A stretch of DNA of 53,342 nucleotides from Hofstenia miamia (GCA_900660155.1 CABFPE010000122.1:1296675-1350016), one strand, 5' to 3'; shown: positions 12,262 through 24,899, numbered from the stretch's first letter. Notes: generated by a model not told the origin, from the sequence alone. Translations and numbers: made by a program.

Positions 12262-12811
12262 ATATTCTTCAATTGAAAATTTAATGAAACTTCATTCAAG
12301 AAACAGGAAAACTCAAAATGACAACAAAAAAGCAACCCGATGAGGATATGGCTCACATGAAACTTGCTATACATTTTACAGTTAAATTCATAACTACAAA
12401 TTTTTTACACTTTCAGAGAATTCAATTAGCATTTGATACTGAGGCATCATCAAATGTAAAAATGCTAACTCATAGGTAAGCATTTGTAGAAAGCCTTATG
12501 ATAAGCAATATTTCAAATGCCAAGAAAATGATCTTCAATCCTCAAGAAAATATCGAAAACTCTTATTAAAAAGATTCTCAAACCTATTTTTCCATGAACT
12601 ATAATACAGAAAAGAAAACGCAAATTTGACTGTTCTAAAAATTCAGAAATATATGGGATCGTTTTAAAATATACTGAGTGTGGTGGGGAGAAATATCAAA
12701 ATTGCTGGTAATCATAAAATCAGTTTCAATTCTTTTGAAATAAATAATTGCGAAACTAAATTACACATTTATATATCTCCTTTACACTGATATAACTAGA
12801 AAACTACTTAC
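12262..12811. other. sequence downstream of last recognised ZGRF1 exon
   Basis: By gene order this should be ZGRF1 intron. A plus-strand frame of 53 codons (12319-12480) contains an exon-like segment (after TTTACACTTTCAG, ending before GTAAGC) reading RIQLAFDTEASSNVKMLTHR. No family was recognised and it may be chance. Confidence 0.3.
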
Positions 12812-15800
12812 TTTACAAAATATTAATCTTTCGAAAATAGATCTTTCCAACTGGAATCTGGGGTTTTTGGCATCGGTACCAGTTACTATGGGAGGTAGTT
12901 GTGCATGATCGCCTACTAACACTAATTTTTCAGCATTGAAACGTGCAAGTAGAGAAAGAGCAATAGGTTCAGACATCTGTGCAGCTTCATCTAACAACAA
13001 CAATGAACATTTTACATCAGTGAGTGATGATGCTGCAGCACATGTCACAGCAATCAGAGGGACTTCTTTAATACGACGGCGATTTTCTCCCTTTTTGATC
13101 TTTTCCAGAGTATGACTAAGACATTTATCATTATAAAATCAAACTGGATGGACGTTTTTAATAATGTGAGTTTCTAGAGCTCAACTTTAACTTATACCGT
13201 ATTTCACCTTACATGAAATATAAAGATTTCGAATTATGTGAAAAATTTATAGTGTAAAAATCTAAAACATTAAATATGGCAATTTTCAATTAAATCATTA
13301 AACATTTAGCCAAAGAATCTATTTTTCAAAATATCGATTCACAGATAAAATAAATTACACTATTCTCAAATTTAAAATGTCATGAACTCCATTAAGACAG
13401 CATAGAAAAATAAGAAAATTCTAAATTAAAGTTGCAACTTGGATATGAGAACAAACGAAATGGTAATACGTCCAATTCCGGACATACATTCAATAAAAAA
13501 TTTCTGATATTATATAAAATCCAAATCTTCAGTGAACCATGATTAAAAGATTGAAACTCTGTGATTCATTAAAAGGACGATTTTTGATAAGATCAACATT
13601 TATCAAATAATAGTTCATTCTTAACATATTTACATAAGATGACATTAATAATAGTCGAACGTGGAGGGTAATATGCAGTCTTCCATCAATCTATCATGCA
13701 ATTAGTTTGCTTACCAATTAGTATGCTACATATTATAACATTCTACTCATTCATCAGTCGAAATTCTATAATTGCAATGCACATATATATGAAAGGGAAT
13801 TTAGACGTGAATTTTGTGTCAGCCCAAAACCTACTATAAACATTAAAATTGGTCATGGTCAGCACCAGCAATGAACTCTTTACACTTTGTGAAAAAGATG
13901 TCGAAGCCTGCCAACATACCTCTCTATAAATTGCACCAACCGAAATCAAAAAGTTGTTTAGGTTACGATTAGACTACGGGATAGGTAGCAAGAAAAGTTA
14001 CAAAATCACATCACATCGCTAATTATTTTGGTGGTATGCAGGTACCAGGTGGCCAATTCAATTCCGTTTTTCATTTTTCATTTTGATCATTTGGAAACAT
14101 TAAATGAAAATTGAAATTGACAAAGCGGAAATGACCATTTTTCATTTTCGCTTTTCAAATTTCATTTTGCCATATTCCATTTTTTAAATTTTTCAAAACA
14201 AAAAAAAATTGAAAAATGAAAAATGAAAACGAAAATTGAAAAACGAAAATGAAAAATAAAACATTTCAATTCTGTTTTTCGTTTTTTAATTTTCGTTTTG
14301 GTTGTTATCATTCTTATGTAATTGCTATGTTGTTGTTTTTGAACTACTATAGCTTCTCAAAATAATACGAAGAGTGGTTGTATACCTAATATGGGCATCA
14401 ATTTCTTTCAATTGCATTTGCGGTTACTGTTTATTGATTAAACAAGCAATTACATCAGAATGATTACAACCAAAACGAAAATCAAAAAACGAAAATGGAA
14501 AGAATTGAAATGTTTCATTTTTCAGTTTCATTTTTCATTTTCAGTTTTGTTTTTTTTGAAAAAATTTAAAAATGGAAATTGGCAAAATGAAATTTGAAAA
14601 GCGACAATGAAAATTGGTCATTTCCGTTTTTCAATTTCAATTTTCATTTAATTTTTCCAAATGATCAAAATGAAAAATGAAAAACGAAATTAAATTGGCC
14701 ACTTGGTACCTGCATAGCTAATTATTTTGGTGGTTAGACGTACGATTTTACCAAAATGTGACATTTCACGCGTGACCAATCACATACTCTAACCGTAGCC
14801 TTACAGAACTGGGGAAGTCTGTGCGATTTGAGTCAGAATGTCTTGCACATTTGCAGACTTTACTATTGTTGAGCTTGATTCTTTGAAACAACATTAAGGA
14901 AAACATCAATTTCATGGTAAATTAATGAATTTAAGATTAACCAGACGAAGCATATAATTTTCATAATTAGCAATCCATAAGTGTTCCCGCATAGAGTTAA
15001 GAGGTTGCGTGCCGCATTATGCACTGTTAACCAGAAAGGTGGACATTCAGAATGTACAGCATCTATGCAAATCATATGCCAAAGATTGTTCTATGTTGCA
15101 TGCATTGCGCATCTACAACATAATTTCGCAAAGATGATACACAGTCACTTTCCTGAAGTTGACAATTTGACGCGACGCAACATCATCCATAGCCGTTGTA
15201 GCACATGAGGACACCTGGCTAACGGCATCATTCTACTATTCTGACAATTTCCAGTGACGAAAAACATCACTAACAAATTTCAAGGTGAAAAAATAATTAA
15301 TACTCAGCCAAGGAAGCTAATTTAAAAATTGGAATACTCTAAATATAGAATTAATAAACCTTATTCTACAATGACGACGGTGCATTAAAAAGAATTTGTG
15401 TTGGCGTTGGCGTGTATATCACTAAAGGGCTATAGGAAAACGTTGACCTTGAAGCAATTTCCAAAATGAAATATGAATGTCACCAGTGCTCTATAGTGAG
15501 TTACAATAATGCCAACTTCTGCCGAAGTTGAACCGTTATTAATATTTCCAATGCTTTATAAATTGATATGAACAATAGGCCATGTTTAAGGACGCGCGCA
15601 AATGATACAACTTTTGTTGCGAAACAAATTAAGATAAAAAAGCAAATTGGAGGAATTCAAATTATTTCAAAATTATCCAATCACATTGCTCGCTATAATT
15701 GGTTTAGCAAAGAAATTTGTATCGTTTGCGCCCTACCTAAGAACAAATAAGTATTGTAACATACCTTTGTGTCATTTGTTGAAATTGATATTTTATCATA

Positions 15801-18800
15801 ATACTATACAATACTAATACAAGGCTATATAATATGATTTTACTAAGTAACACTACTTGACCTCATATACATTTGTGTCTATAGAATTTTTTTAAAATAA
15901 TTTGCAACATTTTCTTAAAAAACTTTTCAATATGTAAGGACAACTATTGTCCATTTTTTCAATTATTAAAGGTAATAAAATTACCCGATTTATTAGTTAA
16001 TAAATGCTATCTCCCTGTGTTTAATTTTTACTCGTTCGTCAAAGATTCTATACTTCTGTAATTCTATGAAAATATTACTTAAAGGAATGTTTGCATAAAA
16101 CTAAGGCGATTCTGAGTAAACGGCATTGCCAAGCAATGTTGAAATATTTGATTGCGCAAAGCTTATCTATTTTCGTAAAGAATTTTGTCATTCTTAGCAA
16201 TACAATGAAACGCAAACGCTGTTTATCATTACTCTTCAGACAATAAAACAATAAAGAGTGCATGTATATACATTTCTATCGAATAAATTTGAAAAACAAA
16301 ATGTATTATGACATACCATGTGTTACTAAATGCACTGTATTGTAGTGCGCAAGAAGCATTGGCCTAATTGATCATCTGTTTTTCGAATGACCCATTTTGA
16401 GTTTTACGAAAAGCTTCAACTTTAAAAATTTTTTTGGTATTCATACAACATTACTTTAGTATTAAATACTCTAGTGATGAAGATATTTTACTCTTTCAGT
16501 TGTAAATTAAACACTTTATTAGACGGGTCGTATGCGTCATAAAGTAAGAAATGCTTAATATACAACAATTGACGAGGTCTTAAGTAAGGGAATGTTTCAA
16601 GTAAGTAATGAAAAATTTATTGTGTTAGATTTTTAAAAATAAATAGTTCCTCATGCTAATTTGCGTCCACATCAATTATTTTTTAAACTTTTTATGTATT
16701 TTATTGTATTTCTTATCGTTTTCCACTTCTTAATAGTGCTTATTGTTTATGCCTGTTCTACACTCGCCGCCTGTCAATATTCTACAAGTTGGACGGCACT
16801 AGAAATAATGACTACTTTAGAAATAGGGAAAGTAGAAAAGTTGTTGGAATAATCGATGCCTCTGCTTACACCATTCCCCACTGAAGATATACAGTGAGCC
16901 ATGCTTACACGCGTTTGCAGATTAGCTAGCTATGATTAACTATATGAGCATAGACTTGAAACACATTAATAATTGTCGCATGAACTACACCATTTCCAGG
17001 TAACATTTAGAAATCCTCATTTTCAATTAGAAATGAAAAACTAAAATAGAAATAGCCAATTTACATTTAGAAATGAAAAACTTCATTTCGAATTTACTAT
17101 TTATCATATAGAAATGGTCAATAATTTAGAAATCAAAAATGACATTTAGAATGTGTCAAATAAGATTCAGAAATCATTAATTTACAATTGGGAGCGATCT
17201 ACTAACATTCAGAAATCCTTAATTACAAAAAATTTCGAAATTCGCAGGTTTTTTTCTCACTAGCAACCTTAAATCTTTCAAAAACGATACAGTGATTTGA
17301 AATAGAACTGTAAGTTATAAAAAATAAATAAAAATATTTTATTAAATTGATTTCTGAAAGAACAAACCTCTAAATAATTTGTTTAGTAGTCAATGGAGTA
17401 CAATAAGAAATGCGAGGCATCTTTTCAATAATAGCAGCTATTATTTACATAGGCCAGGTCAATTTTTAAATTATTTCATCAATTTCAAGTATCTTAACCT
17501 TCCTTTATAAATTTTATTATAACTTATAAAATTTCTAATAACACCATTTTCTTGAAATAACACCATTTTATATACAATTTTGCACTAAAGTCTCAATTAA
17601 AAAGGAAATGTTTAAATAACAAGCCTATTGAGATCCATATAAACTATTGTAACAATATACATATATCGTAACTTTTGAGTGAGTTTTAATTATGATTGCA
17701 CATTTTGCAGGAAAAATTTAAAGTTGTATTAATTTGTGTTATATTAAGTCTATGGTGTTATTAGAGGTTTCATAAGTGATAATAAAATTAATTAAGAAAG
17801 GATAAGATGATTGAAGTTGGTGAAACAATTCAAAATTGACCTGGCTTCTGTAAATAATAGCTGTTATTATTGAAAGGATGTATCGCATTTCTTATTGTTA
17901 GGGCAACCACTTTCTAGACCTAAAAATCTGTTTATATGCCTAACGATAGGACCTAAAATTTCAATTTCTAGCAACTAAATCCACACCATTTTCAAGTGAC
18001 ATTTAGAAATCATCAACTTGCATTTAGAAATAATCATCTTACAATTAGAAATTAAAAACTACAAATAGAAATGTTCAATTTAAATTTAGAAATGAAAAAC
18101 TACACTTAGAATCTAGTATCTATCATGTAGAAATCGTCAATAATCATTTAGAAATAAAAAATGGCATTTAGAAAATCACAGTTTACATTTGGAAAAGAAA
18201 AACGACACTTAGATTTTGTCAAATACCATTCAGAAACCGTCAATTTCATTCAGAAATGAAAAGCGACATTCAGAATTCGTCAATTACCATTCAGAAATCA
18301 TTAATTAACATTCAGAAATCCTTTATTACAAAGAAATTTTCCATATTCGAATGTTTTTTTATAAGCGATGATAGAATTAATAAAGAAATCTTGAATTTTG
18401 TAAAACAATTTGAAAAATCTAAAGTTGTATTAATTTGTGTTATTTTAAGTCTATGGTGCTATTAGAGGTTTCATAAGTGATGATAAAATTAATTAAGAAT
18501 TATTGAAGATGTATCGCATTTCTTATTGTTCTCCATTGATTTTTAAACAAATGTCGTGCTCTCAGAAATCAATTTAATACAAATTTTTTTTTATAATTTC
18601 CAAACATTTTATCGTTTTAGAAAGATTGAAGCTTGGCAACGAGAAAAATAACTTTCGATTATGGAAAATTTCTTTGTAATTAAAGATTTCTGAATGTTAG
18701 TCAATTGTTTCTGAATGTTAATTAAGGATTTCTGAATGTAAATTAAAGCTTTCTAAATGATATTTGACAAATTCTAAACGTAGTTTTTCATTTCTAAATG

Positions 18801-21800
18801 TAAATTGACCATTTCTTGTGCAGTTTTTAATTTCGAATTGTAAAATGAACATTTTTAAATGCAAGTTGATGATTTCTAAATGTCACCTGGAAATGGTGTA
18901 GACCTAAAAATCATGAATCAATTGAAAATGATCAATTTTTAATGTGCCAAATTCTCGCGAACATTTCAGTCGTCTGTAACATATTTTTTTAGCTTGCTGA
19001 ATGACTGTTCGACATCTCCAATAGATGGCTGGTATCTTCTCAACAAATGATAATAAAATATGCAAAATCACTACTTCCGTTTACTATTTCCATAAAATCC
19101 TGATTTTTTATCCATTTTCTCATTGGCTAATGTGTGGCAGTCAACTTTAGCAAAATATGACTTAATAGACTTTATAGACTTTATGGTTGCCCTACATATT
19201 GTACTCCATTGACTGGTAAACAAATTGTTTAGAGGTTTATGCTCTCAGAAATCAAATTAATGAAATATTTTTAATTGTTTTTATAACTTACAGTTCTATT
19301 TCAAAACACTATCATTTTAGAAAGATTGAAGCTTGGTAATTAAGGATTTCTGAATGTTAATTGACGAACTGTGAATGTTGTTTTTCATTTCTGAATGCAA
19401 ATTGAAGCTTGCTGAAAAATATTTGACAAATTCTAAATGTATTTCTTCATTTCTAAATGCAAACTATTATTTTCTAAGTGTCATTTTTCATTTCTAAATG
19501 TAAATTGACCATTTCTATTTGTAGTTTTTGATTTCTAATTGTAAAATGATGATTTCTAAATGCAAGTTGATGATTTCTAAATGTCACCTGAAAATCGTGT
19601 AGTTCTACGTGGAATTTATCAGGATAATCATGCGCAAAATCATTTTCCAAAATGTGTTGTAAGCAAATACTTTATAATTTTTGCTCAAAGTTATGAAACG
19701 AAGAAACAGCCACTGCACGTAGTTTACATGTTCAAACCCTATCAAAAGTGATCCATCAACTGAATTGATGAAAACTGCAATTATTGCTGAATTTTACCTA
19801 ACTTATCTCCACACTATTTCAAACTTATTTTCTGCATTTTTGAGTGATTATTTGTTGTCCTTTTGAATTCTTTTTCGATTTTTAAAGAGTTAATTTTATA
19901 GCAATAACAGAAGAAAGATATCAAATACATACAGGATACTGACAAGTAGCAAATTTAAGAAAGCAACAGAAAGAATACAGTTAATAAACTTTAAAATATA
20001 ATTTCAATAATGTGTTGGATAACAAAAGTTCTTGTTATAGTCGCATACAATGACACATACAGCATTCAACGCCCAAATTTTGTAATACTTTTTGCCTCTA
20101 GAATGGCATGCTTTTGCTTTTAGAGCTCTAATTTAATCATTTGCCTGCAATTTTCCATCACATTAAAATCTGGGGATTGTGCAGACCACAAAATAACACC
20201 CATTTCTTGCGAAATGAAGAATAACTCATTTATCACCCGTTCGTTGTGTGTTGGGTAGTTCTCTTACTAGAAAATGTGAGAACATCACCCTTCAAATCCA
20301 ACATGGAGAACATAATGATTTTGAAGAACCCCTAAACTATCAATATCTTTCTGGTTGCCTACCATCAGGAGAAAATGGACCTGGACCTCTTACTAAAATT
20401 AATCAACACAACATAATTGAAACTCCACCTCCTCGTAATTTAAAAGCCAATTTTTTATTTGCAGATGGAGCATATTGCCGGGAATCACTTCTAAGGGGAA
20501 AACTTGTATTCATCTGTGAAGCACACTTTTCTCCATTGCTTAACAATCTAATTGAGATGAGCACACGCGAAAGCAATGAATGCTCGTGGATTTTTCTGAG
20601 ATATAAGTGATTTTTTTACAACACGCTGCAAAAAAGCTTCACAGCACACGTTAAAATGTCCGAACAGAGACGCTTTGGAATTCCAGTGTAGTCAACAATC
20701 GATTTCCCGGCTCTTGCAGGGCCACATCAATCTTCAATGAGGTCGGATTTTCAAAATTACAGAATAATAAACTTCATTAAAATAAAAATATAACATACAA
20801 TTATATTCAGTTTTCTGCTGAATCCAAATTTAGCAGTAATGTTTTTAGCAAATTATTCAAAAAGTTATTTAGATATTAAATATAACGTAGAATCCGATTT
20901 ATAAAACCAAATTCTTGATGAATTGGTTTTACTAACAAGCGGTTTTATTAATCGGAGCGTCTCTGATTAGCTACTACACACTACGGAAAACTCAAAGAGA
21001 AAACAACGACTATGTTAACATAAATGCAATGCAAATGACAATTAGAAAGGATTAGAAGTTAGAGAAGCTGTCTAAAGTAATTTGTTTAAAAAGGAACTTC
21101 GGATATAATCCGAAATGCTCTTTTCAAGGTTTATATTGGTGATTGACCTACAAACCCATATTTTGTCAGTTATAAATAGTTTTAATAAGCGGAGTCTGGT
21201 TTTATCATTCGGCAAATTCGGTACCGTGATCACTTAGTTTTAAAAACCGACTGATTTTTTTAAACCGATTCTACAGTAGTCTATATATTTGTAACAACCA
21301 TCATATTACAGTGGCATTGCAAACATTTCAAGGTAACAACACTAACGGGCTTATCAAATAAATTTAATGCAAGGATTGAATGTTTAAAAACGCTTTAATA
21401 TAATTTTTGGTATGAAAATATTAAGTTTGAAGCATTTTATCTTAAAGCATATCCTTGATGTAAATTTAAGATATAACTTATAGAGAAAATATTCTTTAAA
21501 CAGAAAAGCAGAAGGAAAAGTATTAGTGTCAAATAATTTCGCAACTACATTAAATGATTCAAACTTGATTCCCAATTAATATTAATCAGCTGTAAACACT
21601 GTATCAATGAAAGATGAAAGATTCATCAAGAATACTAATTGAGACACTGTACAGAGGGTAACAATTAAAATACTTTTTTCTCAATTGGGAAGTAATATAC
21701 ATTATTGACAAACTCTTTTTAGAAAAAAATTACCGTAATATTTTTTTGTCGGTAACATTGGCTTCATCTTTTATCATTGCCTGCAATTCTTTCACTTCTT

Positions 21801-24687
21801 CTGATTGAACTGCATGTACACTAAATGGAATGATTTGCTTCGATATTTTCCTCATGCATCCGACACGAACAAAATCAGTAAACTTCATTCCCATTAAAAT
21901 CTTCAAAACTCTATCAACTGCTACGTTGGTAGAGGAAGCCAAAATTATCTTAAAGCTTTCACATTTTGCTTGCCGAGCGATATGCATTATAACAGCGGCA
22001 TAAAAATAATCAGCTTTGCTAGAAATTATTAAGTAACAGGGTAAGTAATGCACAAATTATTTGTTTTTTGAATAATCTTAAATTATCTCAATGGTAATGA
22101 AAGTACCACACATATATTCTTTAATTATGCAGCGTTATTATCAAAACATCAAAAAATACAGGAGTCGTTGTTATCGTGTGAGTTTTCAACAAAGAGCAGT
22201 GAAATATCCAAAAAAATTATGCACATTCTTATAAAAGTAAAATTTCCAGGAAATCTATTTTTAATTGAAAATATGACATAAACCACAAAGCAATTCATAT
22301 TTTCAATTCTGTTATTGAATTGTAAAATGGTTGTAGGAGAAAGCCGCTACATAAGCAATGTGTTTTAAATTTATGCATATACAATGTTAAACTGAAAGTA
22401 GATTAAGCATATGCTTTAATAAAGGAGGAGAGGCACAGTGCTTTGGAATCGAGTTTGAGTACTTGTTTTGAATTCGATTATTCTTGAAAAAATTCTATTA
22501 AAATCGAGTTTTTTCAAGTAACAAATAAAGCTATCTAAAGAAAACCATGATTCAAGTTTTAATATAATTACAACTTCCTTCAATTGAAAAATATTTTTGT
22601 GATTGACGAAGGAACTGAAAATTAAAATAAATGTTATTTTTACTAAATTTACAAGTGACTTTTCATTGGAGTAGAATAATATATTTTCTACGAATTTCGC
22701 AATACTTTTACGAATTCATTCGAGGTGGAATTTTTAAAATTACCAGCATTTGAAAACCCTGGAAACAATATCTAATAGAGCGTGATTTTCTTAATAGAAC
22801 AGTGATTAAAAGTTAGCAAAACTGATTGCAAAGTTTACCAGTAGAAAACTTTTTCCTGATCCAAAAACACCATGCACTAAAGCTACTGGTGATGACTGTT
22901 CAAAGTACATTCGATGAACACAATTCAAGGCTTTTAATTGATCTGGATTCAGCGTAACATCCAAAAAATCCAGATTGCAAACATTATTTTCAAATGGAAT
23001 ATCTATAAGGGATGGCGACGATAGATAATCAACTAGTGGGGAATGTATCTGCAAACTGTAAAGATTTTCTATACATGAGAGTTCAAACGATGCATTACCA
23101 ACATAAAGTGCAAAACAATTGTATTCATGAAGCCACTGCCCTAAATAAATAAACAATTAAAATATTAGAATAGAAGTTTAATCAAACTACAATGTTTTCA
23201 TTTTTATATAAATTTAACGAATTACTATTTTGCAAACCTGTACTTTTCCAATTTAATGGTTCAACTTCTAAATCGCCACTGGTGTACGGACCATAAAATT
23301 TGCTTCTAACAAGAAATGATCCCGACTTAAAATCTTCACTTTTGGAAACTAACCAGATATCATCAATATTATAAAATTTCGAGGACTCTCTAGTCGATGG
23401 TAAAGACAAAAAATAAGCAGTTCTAGAGCCTCCAACTTTATCTCGAGAATTAACAGTTTTCTTTAAAAATCCACAAAATGGGTAATAATAGATCGATTTA
23501 CGTTTCAATTTTTGATGTAATGTATCATAATCAGTTACATAAGCCAATTGATTACCATGATCCTTCACTTCAGAAGACTTCATTTCATTAACAGGAGTGG
23601 ACTTTAATTTAAAATTTTCTACACAATTTTTGAAGTTACAATATGTTGAAGATATCAATAAGTTTAAATGTTCACTTATAGCAGAAATAAATGTATCTCT
23701 AAAGACAGATACTGAGGCAAAAAAATCTGGAATATGTAATATGCGCTCAGTAGAAGTTGAAATTGTTTCGGGCTTAAACATAATTTCTGAAAATGCCTTA
23801 TGTTTAACACTATTACAATTTGTTAAAACATGTTGTTTAAATTTTTTTCTAACGGGGCTACATTGATGTTCGGTATACGAACTAACGTCCGACTCTTCCG
23901 GCATTGGACAGCTATCGAATGATATAGGTGAAGTTGCACTATTATTTTCAGAAAACGTTTGCAGGTATTTCTGCAATTCGAACTCACCATCTTCTTTACT
24001 GACGTTTTCAAAAGACTTACTTGCTTTTCCACACACTGACTCTCGAAAAAAACATTTATTAATCGCTAAATCTTGAGAAGAGCGTTTCAAATCATCCCAT
24101 GGGTACATTCTACCAAACTCAGCATTATGCAATTTAAAAGCATTATTAGTGTTCATTGTTGCTACATCAAGAGATTTGACCTCTTTTTCAGAACGATCAT
24201 CTAATAGAGCGCAGATATCATCTTTAGATACCAAATCATTCACTACATTACATTCATTATCTTCGACATTGACTTCAGTATCGTGTCTTTGTAAATTATT
24301 TAACTCCAACTTAGAATGAATTTCTAAATTTTGACAATCCTGTACTAACGGACTTCTAAAACTTCGATTCATTAATTTGATTTTATTACAACTTAAAGCG
24401 TTTACATCTGAGCCAAGTTCTTTACAAGACACCAAATTGTGATTTGGTGCACGTGAGTGCTTGAAACTATCCAAAGGCTCTTCAATAGTGACTAAAAAAT
24501 TATCAGTTTCAAATTCATCTCCTATCGATACACTTGATGCAAAAAATGAATCAATTTCAGAATTTGAATCATCTAAAACAAGATACTTGTTGCCACTCGC
24601 AGCTTTCTTGACAAAGCCATCCTGCCAAATTTTAGCCTTTTTATATTTTTGATGAGTATAAAGTATACAAAACATTCTAAAATACAT
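12812..24687 (-). CDS. ZGRF1: ZGRF1-type DNA helicase, N-terminal domain through motif III, 3' end not found
   Basis: Known ZGRF1 is a 5'-3' superfamily 1 helicase acting in crosslink repair and homologous recombination. Exons: 24687-23238, 23140 to about 22840, about 22018-21734, 13115-12812. Exon 1 (483 codons) starts with the family's N-terminal domain (ILYTHQKYKKAKIWQDG, then GNKYLVLDD), then a long acidic Ser/Asn-rich linker, and ends with DDIWLVSKSEDFKSGSFLVR. Exon 2 has Walker A GVFGSGKS. Exon 3 has motif Ia ASSTNVAVDRVL and VRVGCMRKISKQIIPFS. Exon 4 has VTCAAASSL, motif II LLLLDEAAQMSEP and motif III LVGDHAQLPPI. The phases of exons 1-2 and 3-4 fit exactly. The exon 2-3 join does not: the good donor CTG|GTAAAC gives a stop, while a weak donor at 22850 joined to AAAG|CTGATT restores frame as GSGKT. 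Intron 3 is 8.6 kb and full of foldback repeats. No GRF zinc finger was seen, and motifs IV-VI were not found. The gene may be truncated, or may continue in unrecognised exons or outside the window. Confidence 0.92.
13116..14017. other. ZGRF1 intron 3, right part, no feature
   Basis: AT-rich intron sequence between exon 4 and the palindrome. No transposon ends or coding signal were recognised. Confidence 0.45.
14036..14716. repeat. 680-bp near-perfect palindrome (foldback/MITE) with 18-bp flanking direct repeats
   Basis: The left arm begins ATGCAGGTACCAGGTGGCC and the right arm ends GGCCACTTGGTACCTGCAT. The arms of about 330 bp are complementary almost throughout and are built of CATTTTCATTTTTC-like words. 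The centre near 14350-14440 also pairs imperfectly. The flanks 14018-14035 and 14717-14734 are the same 18 bases, GCTAATTATTTTGGTGGT. It lies in intron 3 of the helicase gene. Such a structure would form a long hairpin. It carries no coding sequence. Confidence 0.9.
14981..15340 (+). mobile_element. hAT-family transposase fragment
   Basis: A plus frame contains FYVACIAHLQHNFAKMIHSH followed by FPEVDNL, matching the C(x)AHLLHN...F..VD.L block of hAT transposases with N-terminal zinc fingers. Downstream, a frame-shifted stretch near 15213-15280 reads like the following W(L)xA.FYYSDNF block. It is short and broken. It lies within helicase intron 3. Confidence 0.6.
15341..16981. other. intron 3 sequence, nothing recognised
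   Basis: Short open frames at 15568-15750, 16263-16075 and 16661-16852 show no recognisable family. The last encodes a hydrophobic stretch that could be chance in AT-rich DNA. Confidence 0.35.
16982..19606. repeat. 2.6-kb nested foldback element with CATTTAGAAAT tandem words
   Basis: The outer arms start GAACTACACCATTTCCAGGT (about 16983) and end with the complement of GAACTACACGATTTTCAGGT (19606). Inner arms span about 17984-18897. Each arm end consists of short degenerate tandem repeats of about 20 bp around CATTTAGAAATnAAAAACT on one side and their complement on the other. Unique arm sequence (for example TAGAACTGTAAGTTATAAAAA near 17310 and its complement near 19290) pairs over about 120 bp. 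A block near 17720-17790 is directly repeated near 18420-18500. No coding sequence. It lies in helicase intron 3. Confidence 0.85.
20060..20245 (-). mobile_element. Tc1-like transposase C-terminal fragment
   Basis: The minus strand reads VILWSAQSPDFNVMEN, the Tc1/DD34E signature WPAQSPDLNPIEN around the third catalytic residue. Only about 50 codons remain and there are no inverted repeats, so it is a relic. Confidence 0.72.
20248..20610 (+). CDS. unrecognised 120-codon open frame
   Basis: An uninterrupted frame, long for DNA of this composition, with exon-like codon use. It contains FLFADGAYCRESLLRGKLVF and then LLNNLIEMS. No family was recognised. It abuts the Tc1 fragment, lies in the helicase intron and has no obvious splice sites, so it may be a transposon-borne or captured fragment. 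Function unknown. Confidence 0.35.
   Translation: MLGSSLTRKCENITLQIQHGEHNDFEEPLNYQYLSGCLPSGENGPGPLTKINQHNIIETPPPRNLKANFLFADGAYCRESLLRGKLVFICEAHFSPLLNNLIEMSTRESNECSWIFLRYK
20611..21733. other. helicase intron 3, left part, no feature
   Basis: AT-rich intronic sequence. A minus open frame at 21575-21384 is hydrophobic and lysine-rich and resembles nothing known. Confidence 0.4.
22040..22838. other. helicase intron 2
   Basis: About 0.8 kb between the Walker A exon and the motif Ia exon. AT-rich, with no repeat or coding feature recognised. Because the exon phases on either side do not fit with the best splice sites, a small extra exon here remains possible. Confidence 0.5.
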
Positions 24688-24705
24688 GTTTCTAACAATG
24701 AAAAA
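24688..24705 (-). promoter_or_regulatory. splice acceptor 4 nt before ZGRF1 start codon
   Basis: The minus strand reads CTTTTTTCATTGTTAG then AAAC and ATG. This is either the end of a 5'-UTR intron or a spliced-leader acceptor. It is similar in sequence (TTTTCATTGTT(TT)AG) to the site before the ZCWPW-like gene. Confidence 0.55.
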
Positions 24706-24876
24706 AGTATGAAATATCTCGGAACACAAATCCAGAATTGAAAATTAAATAAAATATTTTTGGACAAGTATTATACAGTTTGCAATTTAAATTTTTAGAA
24801 ATCATTATAATCGTTTTAGATAAGCAGGGTGCATACGCATATTTCACTATTGGACAACGTTTGATAAGGACTAAAC

Positions 24877-24899
24877 AATATATATATATATATATATAT
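24877..24899. repeat. (TA)n microsatellite
   Basis: A run of about eleven TA units between the ZCWPW-like gene and ZGRF1. Confidence 0.9.

Noticed and set aside
12147..12290. Minus-strand exon-like segment (SMSPSELDDLKQISKIMK) with a GTGAGT donor, as a later ZGRF1 exon
   Set aside because: It lies mostly inside the 12028-12261 MITE, has no helicase motif and does not continue in frame into the next acceptor.
22806..22840. Continuation of the Walker A exon as VNFAISFANF
   Set aside because: It lies after a good GTAAAC donor and ends at a stop; the homologous protein continues in the exon at about 22018.
23597..24652. Plus-strand open frames in the 23.6-24.7 kb region
   Set aside because: They are antisense shadows of ZGRF1 exon 1, which has clear homology on the minus strand.
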